Source of the DNA: an uncultured bacterium
GTDB lineage: Bacteria > Muiribacteriota > Ozemobacteria > Ozemobacterales > Ozemobacteraceae
Direction of reading: 5' to 3'
DNA length: 64,000 bases
NCBI GenBank assembly: GCA_937949615.1
Contig: CALEDQ010000020.1
Coordinates: 117,128-181,127, forward strand
Part shown: positions 8,614 to 16,538 of the stretch, in pieces
Layout: the number at the start of each line of letters is the position of its first letter
How positions within the stretch are numbered: position 1 is the first letter of the stretch
Position numbers and translations under genes: made by a program
The notes under the pieces: model-generated
What the model saw: the letters and a program-made list of their open reading frames with translations, nothing else
Databases searched by the model: none
Told to the model about the DNA's origin: nothing

Positions 8614-9297
8614 TCAGCTGAGCGAAACGGCCAGACCGACGATGAAAGCCACAATTGCAGCAAAAAAAAGCAGTGACAGGGCAATATCGGGCCAGAACTC
8701 GGCGTAATAATCGGCGGTCGTCCAGTCGTGGAATTCCACGATTGGGCGATCGCCGGCCACCGGGGCATGAGCGACCAGTTCTGGCTCGGAGTTGAAAAAC
8801 ATGCAGCCAACCGTGCCTGCCAGTTTCTCGCTGAGGCGGTTCATCGCATAGACCGACTTGTCGCTGGCGCCCGAAATTGAAATCATTCTGCCGCTCTTCA
8901 GCAGCATAACGACTTTATAGGTCCACCATGTATGAATGCGGGCCCGATTCCGGATTCCTGACGTGGCAAAAGCACTGATATCGCTGAACGAGGCATATCG
9001 CACGCGATAACTCAACGAAAAAATATTGATTCTGAACCAGAGGGTGCGGGTATTGCCATCGAAGTCGTAATGCGAGCTAAGGCCGAACATCAGTGCGACA
9101 AGAACCACAATTGTCGGCAAAGAGATCAGCAGCAACAGGGCACCGAAGCCACGCAGATCTTCGGGGGCAGCGTAGAGGTTGACACCCCCTAAAATGACAC
9201 CCAGCAGCGCAATAAACGCTGCCGGGAAAAGAAATTTTTCGAAAGTTGTGCGGTATTCAACCGAGACAACGCCCGAAATCGGGCTCAGATTATGCAT
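8614..9297 (-). CDS. Membrane protein of unknown function, PH-like core
   Basis: A 227-residue protein with two helices near the N-terminus (about 25-45 and 50-72), a beta-rich soluble core and one helix at the C-terminus (about 205-225). The two-helix-then-beta-sheet layout resembles bacterial PH-domain membrane proteins, but I recognise no specific family. Its ATG overlaps the stop of the upstream thioredoxin-like gene by one base (TGATG), so the two are translated together and may act in the same envelope process. Confidence 0.7.
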   Translation of the reverse strand: MHNLSPISGVVSVEYRTTFEKFLFPAAFIALLGVILGGVNLYAAPEDLRGFGALLLLISLPTIVVLVALMFGLSSHYDFDGNTRTLWFRINIFSLSYRVRYASFSDISAFATSGIRNRARIHTWWTYKVVMLLKSGRMISISGASDKSVYAMNRLSEKLAGTVGCMFFNSEPELVAHAPVAGDRPIVEFHDWTTADYYAEFWPDIALSLLFFAAIVAFIVGLAVSLS

Positions 9298-9854
9298 CAG
9301 TCACCAGCAGGGGTCTGAACGCTCTGCAGCCATGTCTGAAGCACTTCTTCGCCGAGATTTTGAATCTGTTGATAGCCATCGGTGGTAATGATGCGGCCAT
9401 CGGGGGCAACAACGATCAGGGCTGGAATTAATGAAACGCTGAAGCGTTCTTTCAGAGCGAGTCTTACCGGACTATCCCAGTCGACGGCCGGCCAGAGCAT
9501 CGCGTATCTCTTCATGTAATCATGCATATCATCAGCGCTATTATCGAAACCAACGAGAACGACTTCAAATCTGTCGCTGTTCGCATTGCGCATCTTTACC
9601 AGAGTCGGCGAAAAAGCGGCACAGCCACGGCACCAGCTGGCCGAAAAATACAGGGCAAAAACCTTGTTTTCGAGCGCGGCCGGGTCAACATACTGTTTGT
9701 CGGCATCGAGAAGCCCTTCGGGAAAGAAATCTTCAAGAACCGGTTTCACAGACGGCGCTGGCGTCTCAGGTGTTTCTGCCTGAGCGGCAAAAGAAGTGGC
9801 AGCGGCAAAGATCATCAGCGCCAGCAGAAAAAATCTGATGGTTTTAGCAGTCAT
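9297..9854 (-). CDS. Exported thioredoxin-like (TlpA-type) protein
   Basis: A 185-residue protein with a cleavable signal peptide (about 1-27, ending AAQAE) and a thioredoxin fold. The redox motif is WCRGC (in FSASWCRGCAAF), and the cis-proline element is VSLIPALIVV. It would act outside the cytoplasm as a thiol:disulfide reductase, for example in cytochrome c maturation or protein disulfide control. It precedes and overlaps the membrane protein gene at 8614-9297. Confidence 0.85.
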   Translation of the reverse strand: MTAKTIRFFLLALMIFAAATSFAAQAETPETPAPSVKPVLEDFFPEGLLDADKQYVDPAALENKVFALYFSASWCRGCAAFSPTLVKMRNANSDRFEVVLVGFDNSADDMHDYMKRYAMLWPAVDWDSPVRLALKERFSVSLIPALIVVAPDGRIITTDGYQQIQNLGEEVLQTWLQSVQTPAGD

Positions 9855-10062
9855 TTTTCAATATACCTCACTGAATTTTATCGGTATTAAATTGTAACAC
9901 ATTTTTTCTGTTTTCGCTATACCGCTCTGCCTATGCCATTCTGACAAATGCATCAAACCCCGGGATTTCGGTTGCACACAAGAAATATTACAGGATGGAT
10001 CCGTCATTCCAGCCTTTTACACGCGCAAGCATGAAGTCAGTAATCTGACCAAAAGCCGGGGC

Positions 10063-10692
10063 TTACTCTTCTTCCTCGTAATCTTCGTCGTCCTCGTATT
10101 CTTCTTCGTCTTCGAGAAGTTCTTCGGGGATTGCAAAAAGATCGAGTTCCGGGTGATTGGCAATCAGGCGCAGAGCCTTCTCTTCGTCTTCAATGCGCAC
10201 TAACACCTTCGGAAAGCTTCGTTCAAGCGGGTTGCCGCCACCACCAAATATGCTGCCAAGATGGTTCGGCAGCTCAACCGGCGGTCTGAAACAAAAACTG
10301 ATTTTAGCACCGTTGAGGATTTCCTGAACCTTGTTCAACAGATCGAGATCCTGAGACTCGAGAATGACAACCCCGTCTTCATCGGTAATTTCGACGAAGT
10401 ATTCAAACTGATTACAGGCGCCTTCAGGTTCTTCGGGAGCGTATTCTTCGCTCGGCTCTTCGAGAAAGACGTAGGTGTCGTCCTGCAGAACGGCGCGTAC
10501 GAGTTTGAGACCACAGCCCGGGCAATGATCGAGCTCGATTTCATGAAATTCGCGTTCACATCTGTGGCAAAGTAGAAACTCACCTTTGATTTTTTCGGTA
10601 ATATTGTTAAGATCGGCAACCAGATTAACCTGGCAACCGGCACATTCGGTAAAGCCTTCGCGGAATTCGCCTTTGCAGACCGGGCAATACAT
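10063..10692 (-). CDS. Zinc-ribbon protein with acidic tail (DUF2007-like)
   Basis: A 209-residue cytoplasmic protein. Two zinc ribbons lie at the N-terminus: CPVC..CAGC (about 3-20) and CHRC..CPGC (about 42-58). A central region (about 95-190) resembles the DUF2007 'putative signal transducing' fold, repeated around ITDEDGVVILESQDLDLLNKVQEIL and PKVLVRIEDEEKALRLI. The last 25 residues are almost all Glu, Asp and Tyr. The ATG at 10692 has GAGG upstream. Function unknown; a regulatory or scaffold role is a guess. Confidence 0.75.
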   Translation of the reverse strand: MYCPVCKGEFREGFTECAGCQVNLVADLNNITEKIKGEFLLCHRCEREFHEIELDHCPGCGLKLVRAVLQDDTYVFLEEPSEEYAPEEPEGACNQFEYFVEITDEDGVVILESQDLDLLNKVQEILNGAKISFCFRPPVELPNHLGSIFGGGGNPLERSFPKVLVRIEDEEKALRLIANHPELDLFAIPEELLEDEEEYEDDEDYEEEE

Positions 10693-10867
10693 GTAACACC
10701 TCGTATAAGATGAATTTTTAAAATTCTATCATAAACGCGCGGCATACGGCAGTCCCCTGCTGACGCAAAATAAGGGTACGCTGAAAATTCTGCACAGGGG
10801 CTGCCGGATTTCTGGCAGAAGTAAGACTCGGCAGGCGAAAACATCATTGCCAGCGAGGTTAACAACC

Positions 10868-10883
10868 TGGCACGAACATTGCT
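10868..10883 (+). promoter_or_regulatory. Sigma-54 (-24/-12) promoter
   Basis: TGGCACGAACATTGCT matches the RpoN consensus TGGCAC-N5-TTGCW at every key base, with the GG and GC doublets correctly spaced. It ends 35 bases before the start of the small secreted protein gene, leaving room for a start site near 10894 and the ribosome binding site GGAGG at 10908. An enhancer-binding protein site should lie upstream; none is recognised. Confidence 0.8.
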
Positions 10884-10917
10884 TTAAACTGGCCAGAAAT
10901 TTTAACGGAGGAACAGA

Positions 10918-11193
10918 ATGAAAAAGGTTTTTGCTATCGTTTTTGGCGTAATGCTTTTCGCATCTTTCTCAACCGCTACTTTTGCAGCAGTTGATTCTGG
11001 CAACTATACAATCAAGGCTACCGATATTCCTTATATTCCTGATGACAACGACGGCGGCCCCTACACTGATCCCGAACCGACCCCGGACCCGGGCCCGGAT
11101 TCTACCGATTCAGGCGACAGCTGGGACAGCGGCTCGAACGGCGGCGGCTATGATGGCTGCGGCGGTGGCAACGACGGTGGCGTTCTTTTCTAA
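10918..11193 (+). CDS. Small secreted Gly/Asp-rich protein
   Basis: A 91-residue protein with a clear signal peptide (about 1-23, ending TFAA). The mature part is low-complexity: an acidic Pro/Asp stretch (PDDNDGGPYTDPEPTPDPGP) and a Ser/Gly/Asp tail with one Cys and many Gly. There is no known domain. GGAGG sits ten bases before ATG. It has its own sigma-54 promoter and a strong terminator, so it is a single-gene unit. Composition suggests an extended surface or matrix peptide, possibly metal-binding; this is inference. Confidence 0.82.
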   Translation: MKKVFAIVFGVMLFASFSTATFAAVDSGNYTIKATDIPYIPDDNDGGPYTDPEPTPDPGPDSTDSGDSWDSGSNGGGYDGCGGGNDGGVLF

Positions 11194-11246
11194 TCTGAAA
11201 TTAGAGGACCGACGGTTCCATAAACCCGTCTGATAAGTTTTAAAAT

Positions 11247-11279
11247 CAGCGATAGCCAAAAGTTATCGCTGTTTTTTTT
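11247..11279 (+). terminator. Rho-independent terminator
   Basis: An 8-bp perfect stem, CAGCGATA paired with TATCGCTG, with a nine-base loop and followed by eight T. It closes the small secreted protein unit about 55 bases after its stop codon. The nearby minus-strand DUF2877 gene ends at 11298, and the A-poor left flank makes use in that direction less likely. Confidence 0.88.
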
Positions 11280-11297
11280 ATGACCTGAAATTATTCG

Positions 11298-12164
11298 CTA
11301 TTTCCGGCAATTATCAAAGGCAGGGCTTTTAACGAAACTGCTGAGGTAATGCCAGACGCCGCAGAGAATATCAGTTCCGGAAGAATGGCCGTAATTCAGG
11401 ATTTTAACGACATCTGTAGTTCTGATTTCTTCGAGAAGCAGGCGGCGCAAAAATACTTCGAAGCGCAGCGACATGTGCCCATTCGCAGCAAAAAGCAACT
11501 GCTGCAGTGCCTGAACTGTAGTCTTACTTTTGAGCACAGCGGTAAAGTTTTCCGGCACAGTAATCTGGTTCGCCCCCACCCAGCGGTCGGCGAGTAACAT
11601 GCCACTGAGAAAATCATCGAATGCCGGGGTGAGGCCCTCCCCTGCCCCGATAAATTGCAGCAGCTCTGAAAGATCGGGTGGAAAAGAAAAAATTACCGCT
11701 TCAGCGCCAGCAAGAACATTTTTTTCGGTATTGCAGCCAAGAATCAGGTCGAGCACGATCGAACTGCGCCCGAAAAGCTTCAGACCAGTCAGAATGGTTG
11801 CAAGATTATGGCGCAGCCTTTCGGAGTCAGGGCAAACAGGCAAAGTTTTCACTTCAACCGGTTCACTGGCCTTTAAACGTTGTTCTCTGCCGTTGACATC
11901 GATAAACGAAAGTTCCGCATCGGCAACAAGAATAGAGGTTTCCGATTGAATCAGGTCAGGCAGAGAAGCCGGCACGAGAAAAGCCAGCGGGTGCAGTGAA
12001 AGCATTTCAGTGGCGAAAAAAAACAGCTTTCCGGCTCCCCGTGCATCGAAACCGGTGTGAAAAATCTCACAGACCTGCATGGTTAAAGGGGTGGCCAATA
12101 TTGCCGCAAAATCACTGCGTCGTGTAAAAAACGGCCATTCGATACGACCGTCAGGGCTGATCAT
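11298..12164 (-). CDS. DUF2877 protein (oxamate carbamoyltransferase subunit AllH/YlbF-like)
   Basis: About 288 residues from the ATG at 12164, which lies 14 bases inside the pyruvate-kinase-like gene; an upstream start at 12290 is open but would read out of frame through that gene. The family motif GxGLTPxxDDFLxGM appears as GAGEGLTPAFDDFLSGML, and the C-terminal GHSSGTD is also present. In Escherichia coli the DUF2877 protein YlbF works with FdrA and YlbE (DUF1116) in oxamate carbamoyltransferase of allantoin breakdown. The FdrA and DUF1116 homologues lie at 44570-47559 in this window. Here it ends a signalling operon, so a regulatory or separate role is possible. Confidence 0.75.
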   Translation of the reverse strand: MISPDGRIEWPFFTRRSDFAAILATPLTMQVCEIFHTGFDARGAGKLFFFATEMLSLHPLAFLVPASLPDLIQSETSILVADAELSFIDVNGREQRLKASEPVEVKTLPVCPDSERLRHNLATILTGLKLFGRSSIVLDLILGCNTEKNVLAGAEAVIFSFPPDLSELLQFIGAGEGLTPAFDDFLSGMLLADRWVGANQITVPENFTAVLKSKTTVQALQQLLFAANGHMSLRFEVFLRRLLLEEIRTTDVVKILNYGHSSGTDILCGVWHYLSSFVKSPAFDNCRK

Positions 12165-13125
12165 CGGCAAAAAAATAGTCGATGAACTGCATGACAGCCG
12201 CAATCTGCGTGCCACAGGCAGTCTCATCAGAGAGAACGAAGCCGGCAAACCCCGCCTGAGTGGCATCGTAGAGCTGTACAATTTCGGCACGCGATGGATT
12301 CGGAAGCGTCACCATCGAGCCAAGCACTTCACCGGCAAGCAGGCATGGCTTCTGCAGACCGGGCAACATTCTGATAAAATCGGCCTGCCAGGCGCCAAGT
12401 TTGCGCAGACCGGCTTCAGCGCCCAGATCGCCACGGCACAGCCAGAATTCGTCAAAAGCGCCGTCGATGGCAGTGAGGTGCGCAAAGGCAGCACGCTGCT
12501 CGATCTTGGCGATCAGTCGATGTGAAGGGCCGACAAGCGGCCGGAACAACCGACTTTCAGAGCCGTCAGCGACAAACGAAACCGCATAATCGAGCTCTGC
12601 GATTTCTTTGCTCATGGCGATCGCCGCTGCATCATGCTCAGTGACCCGGGCCATTTCGAAAACACGATCCGGCGAATTCAGGCCTTTGCCGCTGCTCAAC
12701 GAGCCATTTTTCTCGACTGCTGCCTGCAGACGCTCCCCTGCCCGGCCTGTCACCCGAAGAATCACCCGCCGGTCATTGAGCAGCAGACGGTCACCGACTT
12801 CAGTCTTTTCAAATACGCTCAGGGTCGGCACCGGAATCATATCCGGCGAATCGGAAACCGCGCCATAAAAGAGTTCGATCGTGGCAGGCAGGCTGGCAAC
12901 TTCAGGCAATCTGCCGATGCGCACCTTGGCCCCCTGCAGATCAAGAACGATGCGAAATTTGAAATTTTCACGGTCGCGCAGCTCGATCAGACGGTCAAGC
13001 CATTGATGGAGCTTTTCAGTCGTCATGTGAGCAATATTCAGGCGCAAAGCGTCAGCCCGACTCGCAATCAGAGAGAGGGTCGCAGCAGCTTCTGAAGCCG
13101 GCCCGCAGGTAAAAACTCTGTTCAT
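12151..13125 (-). CDS. Truncated pyruvate-kinase-like protein
   Basis: A 324-residue protein built like the catalytic barrel of pyruvate kinase without the C-terminal allosteric domain (family length about 470). Recognisable elements in order are LRLNIAHM, DLQGAKVRIG, KGLNSPD, LIAKIE (with the catalytic-type Lys), CRGDLGAE, and LAGEVLGSMVTLPNPSRAE followed by FVLSDETACG. The N-terminal substrate/K+ region is weak: the usual TKIxxTxGP is reduced to RVFTCGP. It may be a diverged enzyme or a binding protein for a phosphoenolpyruvate-like ligand. It overlaps the phosphatase gene by four bases (ATGA). Confidence 0.72.
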   Translation of the reverse strand: MNRVFTCGPASEAAATLSLIASRADALRLNIAHMTTEKLHQWLDRLIELRDRENFKFRIVLDLQGAKVRIGRLPEVASLPATIELFYGAVSDSPDMIPVPTLSVFEKTEVGDRLLLNDRRVILRVTGRAGERLQAAVEKNGSLSSGKGLNSPDRVFEMARVTEHDAAAIAMSKEIAELDYAVSFVADGSESRLFRPLVGPSHRLIAKIEQRAAFAHLTAIDGAFDEFWLCRGDLGAEAGLRKLGAWQADFIRMLPGLQKPCLLAGEVLGSMVTLPNPSRAEIVQLYDATQAGFAGFVLSDETACGTQIAAVMQFIDYFFADDQP

Positions 13126-14081
13126 GATTTATCAGAGGAGCTTTTTGATTTCAGAGCGAGAAAGGTAAAATCATCCTGAAAGCGGACCTTTCCCATAAAA
13201 GCATGCATTTCCTGCATAATCGAGGCCGCAAGACAATTGGCAGAACGGCATTGCAACCGATTCAGCATTTCAAGCAGGCGGTCTTCGCCAAAAAGCTGCC
13301 CACCGGCATCAGCGCACTCGATCAGACCGTCAGTATAGAGTAGCAGGCTTTTTCCGCCGGAAAGGTCAACCGAAACCTCAGGCCATGGCATTGGCAAACC
13401 AAGCCCCAGCATCGGCCCGCTGCCTTCGACAAATTGCGGAGCTTCGCCCGGCTGCAGCAGCACCGGATTCGGGTGCCCGGAATTGCAATAGGTGAACATC
13501 TGTTTTTTAAGGTCGAGGATTCCGTAAATAATGGTAAAGAAACTGTTGAAGCGCGAAAACGGAAACTCACGGTCGAGGGCCTTCATGACATCTGCCGGAC
13601 CGAGAGAATTCAGCTGCACCGACATCTGCAAAAACTGGGCAACAGAAACCGTTATCATCGCAGCGCGGGGTCCATGGCCGGCAACATCGACAACCCAGGC
13701 AAACCAGCGGTCTTCATCGTAAGGAACCAGGCCGACGAGATCACCCCCGACCTGATCACATGGCAAAAACTCAAACGCCGCCTCGATCAATTCAGACTTA
13801 GGCACAGCCTGTGGCAACAGGGTTTTTTGAATTCCGGCGGCGGCCTCCAGTTCATCGGTCATTGTTTTCTGGCGGGTTTTCAGCTCGTCATTCAACACTT
13901 TCAGCTTTTTTTCGGCCTCTGAGTAACGTAATACCAGATTTTTCAGCAATGAATTATTGAAATCAACCGACTTCTGGTCGGCCCATACGTCAAGAAGACA
14001 ACTGAGAATCTCACGCTGACTGCCCTCTGAAGCGGCCAGTTGCCGAAGAGTTTCGATAGAAAAGATTTTTTCTTTCTTCAT
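13122..14081 (-). CDS. PP2C-family SpoIIE/RsbU-type phosphatase
   Basis: A 319-residue serine phosphatase. An N-terminal helical region with a coiled coil (about 50-95) leads into the PP2C-SpoIIE domain (about 95-312). All signature acidic residues are present: GGDLVGLVPYDEDR, VVDVAGHGPRAAM, LLLYTDGLIECAD and the final DDFTFLAL. Such proteins dephosphorylate STAS-domain antagonists, and a STAS gene begins the same operon, so the pair probably forms a partner-switching module. The matching serine kinase is not in the operon. Confidence 0.88.
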   Translation of the reverse strand: MKKEKIFSIETLRQLAASEGSQREILSCLLDVWADQKSVDFNNSLLKNLVLRYSEAEKKLKVLNDELKTRQKTMTDELEAAAGIQKTLLPQAVPKSELIEAAFEFLPCDQVGGDLVGLVPYDEDRWFAWVVDVAGHGPRAAMITVSVAQFLQMSVQLNSLGPADVMKALDREFPFSRFNSFFTIIYGILDLKKQMFTYCNSGHPNPVLLQPGEAPQFVEGSGPMLGLGLPMPWPEVSVDLSGGKSLLLYTDGLIECADAGGQLFGEDRLLEMLNRLQCRSANCLAASIMQEMHAFMGKVRFQDDFTFLALKSKSSSDKS

Positions 14082-14082
14082 T

Positions 14083-14910
14083 TCATTCCTCGGGTGAAAA
14101 CTGATCGATACCGATGTCTTCTAACTTTTCGAGTTCCTGTGTTAAAAACTCGGCAGAAGGTCGGTCGATTATGCTGCCGTGCTGTGAAGCAACCATGGTA
14201 TAAGGCAGTTTCTTCAATTTGGCCAGAGCGTAATGAACCGCCTTCGATGACGGCATGATTTTTCGATGAAAATCGAGGTAGCCCGGCAGGCGGCATTCAG
14301 CACCTTTTTTTACACAGGCCTGACAGCTGCCGTTTCCGGCGCAATCTTCAGAAAAGCCGAAAAACAGCTGCCAGTTGTTTTCATAAGTCCCGAAGAGATC
14401 GCCAGAAAAGAGAATTTTGCTCGCTTCGTCGAAAACCACAAAGCTGCCACGGCTGTGGCAATACGGAGTGGTTATGAACTGAAGTTGCCGACCGCTTTTG
14501 AATTTATAGCGATGATCGAGATCGGTTAATTTAACAAACTTTGACCGGCAGCCATAGTGACGAATAAATGTATGACTGAATCCGCTCGCAATCAACTGCA
14601 GATCGGGATTATTGATCATGTCTTCGAAATTTGGAATACTGCCGCAAAGATCGGGGTCGTAATGGTCGTAGATCAGCGCCGAAATTTTTCTCGGATCAAG
14701 GCCGGTTTCGAGGATTTTCATCATCACCACCGGGAAATCAGGCCGGCTGCCACCATCAATGAGAACTGCCTCGTCGCCATCAGTAATCAGATAAGGGTTG
14801 CAGCGAAGGCCTGACTCAAGATCCTGAAACCCGACCCACCAGACGCCATTGCCAAGATCAACGGCCCGGTCACAGTCGATTGTTTTATTTTTCCGATTGA
14901 ATTCAAGCAT
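14083..14910 (-). CDS. ODP-like diiron oxygen-binding protein (metallo-beta-lactamase fold)
   Basis: A 275-residue protein of the flavodiiron/ODP branch of the metallo-beta-lactamase fold. Metal motifs are HYDPDLCGSIP (the HxDPD form typical of ODP-like proteins rather than HxExDH of classical flavodiiron enzymes), the His in TTPYCHSRGSF, the Asp in LFSGDLFG and the His in ASQHGSII. There is no flavodoxin domain. A Cys-rich insert (CAGNGSCQACVKKGAEC, about 188-204) could hold a metal. ODP proteins reversibly bind O2 and signal to chemotaxis systems in spirochaetes; here the neighbours are a SpoIIE phosphatase and STAS protein, so it may be the oxygen sensor of that module (inference). Confidence 0.8.
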   Translation of the reverse strand: MLEFNRKNKTIDCDRAVDLGNGVWWVGFQDLESGLRCNPYLITDGDEAVLIDGGSRPDFPVVMMKILETGLDPRKISALIYDHYDPDLCGSIPNFEDMINNPDLQLIASGFSHTFIRHYGCRSKFVKLTDLDHRYKFKSGRQLQFITTPYCHSRGSFVVFDEASKILFSGDLFGTYENNWQLFFGFSEDCAGNGSCQACVKKGAECRLPGYLDFHRKIMPSSKAVHYALAKLKKLPYTMVASQHGSIIDRPSAEFLTQELEKLEDIGIDQFSPEE

Positions 14911-14939
14911 GCGAAAACACCTCTCTGAAAAGTTTTTTT

Positions 14940-16130
14940 TCAGCCGGCAAACATTGATTTTATACGACTGAAAATTCCGCCCTTGTCTTTTACCTGAGGT
15001 TTACCGAGTATCTCTTCACAAAAAGCGCGCATGTCTTTAGCAGTTTCACAGGCCGCATCGATTTCCCATACCGGTGCGCCGCGAAGCTGGGCATCGATCA
15101 GTTGGCGCTGACCATTGGCAACAGTTAGCCAGCGGTAAGGCATCAGCTTGCGATAGTGAACAAGGTATTCAGCATGCTCAGCAGAATATTTGTTACAGAC
15201 ACAAAGAAACTTCTCGGCCGGGTAATTCAGGCGCTGCAGGGTGGTCAGCAACCTCTTCAGACGAGACATTGCCGACAGGGTTCCCGCAGTGACAAAAACC
15301 ATGAGATCTGCGACATCCCACATCATTATCGAAATATCATCGATATGACTCGGCACATCGATGATAATAAAATCGCAGTTGCGGGAACATTCCTGGATGA
15401 CCTGATTGAGCGTCGAACGGGTAACGAATTCGGCTTCCTGAGGCTGTGGCGGGCTCGAAAGCAATTGCACACCCTGCGCGTGGAGAAAATACTTTCTGAT
15501 GTTGTCAAAAACGAGACGTTGCTCGTTCTGAATCAATCTTGCCATGTGCGGCTGGTTACTCATGCCGAAATGAACGCAGGCATCACCAAGCTGCAGATCA
15601 CCGTCGATATAAATCACGCGTTTTCCGGAATCAGCCAGATGCCTTGCCAGATGCGTAGCAACCGTCGTTCGCCCCTTACCGTCTTTTGGGGCAATAAAAG
15701 CGATTATGCGTGCGCTTTCCTGGGTCTGCGGCATGGTGATGGCCTCGCGAATGTTGCGACTGATTCCAAGCAGCAGTTTGGTGCCGGCGGTCATCGATGC
15801 AGCCATGATTTTCTGCAGGCCTTCTTTGGTCAGCTCGAGAACCACCGACGGTTCAAGCGCCACCACGGTATCTTCATAGTGGGTATCGTCGCCGAGCATC
15901 GCGGTTTCGCCACAGAACCCGCCAGGTTTAACCACACCGAGCATAACGTCGTCAAGACCGTCTTTAGCTTTGCGAATAACAATTTTCAGACTGCCGGTCT
16001 CGACAAAAAACGTCGAAGTGGCCTTCTGACCCTTTTCGAACAGCACAGTACCACGTTCAATCTCTCGCCTGACGAGATTTCTGACAATTACATCGAGATC
16101 GTTTCCGGTTAAATCCTTAATGGCTAACAT
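14940..16130 (-). CDS. cNMP-binding domain fused to ParA/MinD-like ATPase
   Basis: A 396-residue fusion. Residues 1-125 form a cyclic-nucleotide-binding domain (GTVLFEKGQKATSTFFVETGSLKIV, GGFCGETAMLGD). Residues about 143-390 are a ParA/MinD/CpaE-like ATPase with deviant Walker A APKDGKGRTTVATHLA, in which the position of the canonical P-loop Lys before TT is Arg, Walker A' D in VIYIDGDLQLGD, and Walker B FIIIDVPSH. CpaE-type proteins also alter this position. It is likely a polar or membrane-positioning protein whose behaviour depends on cAMP or another nucleotide. It follows the STAS gene by 15 bases. Confidence 0.85.
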   Translation of the reverse strand: MLAIKDLTGNDLDVIVRNLVRREIERGTVLFEKGQKATSTFFVETGSLKIVIRKAKDGLDDVMLGVVKPGGFCGETAMLGDDTHYEDTVVALEPSVVLELTKEGLQKIMAASMTAGTKLLLGISRNIREAITMPQTQESARIIAFIAPKDGKGRTTVATHLARHLADSGKRVIYIDGDLQLGDACVHFGMSNQPHMARLIQNEQRLVFDNIRKYFLHAQGVQLLSSPPQPQEAEFVTRSTLNQVIQECSRNCDFIIIDVPSHIDDISIMMWDVADLMVFVTAGTLSAMSRLKRLLTTLQRLNYPAEKFLCVCNKYSAEHAEYLVHYRKLMPYRWLTVANGQRQLIDAQLRGAPVWEIDAACETAKDMRAFCEEILGKPQVKDKGGIFSRIKSMFAG

Positions 16131-16145
16131 CTTATTGCCTCTACT

Positions 16146-16472
16146 TTATTTGAGAGCGGCTTCAACATTTTCAGCAACGCCAATCATCTTATCCAAGCCA
16201 AGCAGTTGCAGAATCTTTTTTACAGAAGCGTTACAACCAACCACAAAAAGTTTCGCCCCCTTGCCCTGAAGACTCATGTGATGCTTAACCAGTGTGGTTA
16301 TCGCAGAACTGCAGATCATCTCAACTCCAGCGAGGTCGATAATCACCTTCTTTTTGCCGGTGTCTTCAGCTTCCTGAATTGCGGCATCAAAATCCTGAAC
16401 CGCATCGAAAAAGATGCTGGAAGTAACCTTGACTACCTGGGCCTGATCAAGCGTTTCTTTGATAAAGGTCAT
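16146..16472 (-). CDS. STAS-domain anti-sigma-factor-antagonist-like protein
   Basis: A 108-residue single STAS domain. The phospho-acceptor region reads DLAGVEMICSSAITTLVK, where a Ser of CSS corresponds to the SpoIIAA phosphorylation site. A ribosome site GGGGAGC precedes the ATG at 16472. It is the first gene of a six-gene minus-strand operon and would be the substrate of the SpoIIE-type phosphatase encoded three genes later. The anti-sigma kinase partner is not nearby. Confidence 0.9.
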   Translation of the reverse strand: MTFIKETLDQAQVVKVTSSIFFDAVQDFDAAIQEAEDTGKKKVIIDLAGVEMICSSAITTLVKHHMSLQGKGAKLFVVGCNASVKKILQLLGLDKMIGVAENVEAALK

Positions 16473-16508
16473 AAAATTTTGCTCCCCTGATATTTTTTCT
16501 GCAGGTAA

Positions 16509-16538
16509 ATTCTAACATAAATTGCCGACAGATTTCAC
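16509..16538 (-). promoter_or_regulatory. Possible sigma-70 promoter of the signalling operon
   Basis: Read on the minus strand, GTGAAA (16538-16533) and TAGAAT (16514-16509) are separated by 18 bases. The site overlaps the end of the upstream fusion gene and stands 37 bases before the STAS start codon. The match is four of six and five of six, so it is moderate. Confidence 0.4.

Noticed and set aside
11298..12290. Longer DUF2877 start at 12290
   Set aside because: It would overlap the pyruvate-kinase-like gene by 140 bases and its first 42 residues look like an out-of-frame reading of that gene.
15156..16112. 318-codon plus-strand frame opposite the cNMP-ParA gene
   Set aside because: The minus strand encodes clear domain motifs; the plus frame has none.
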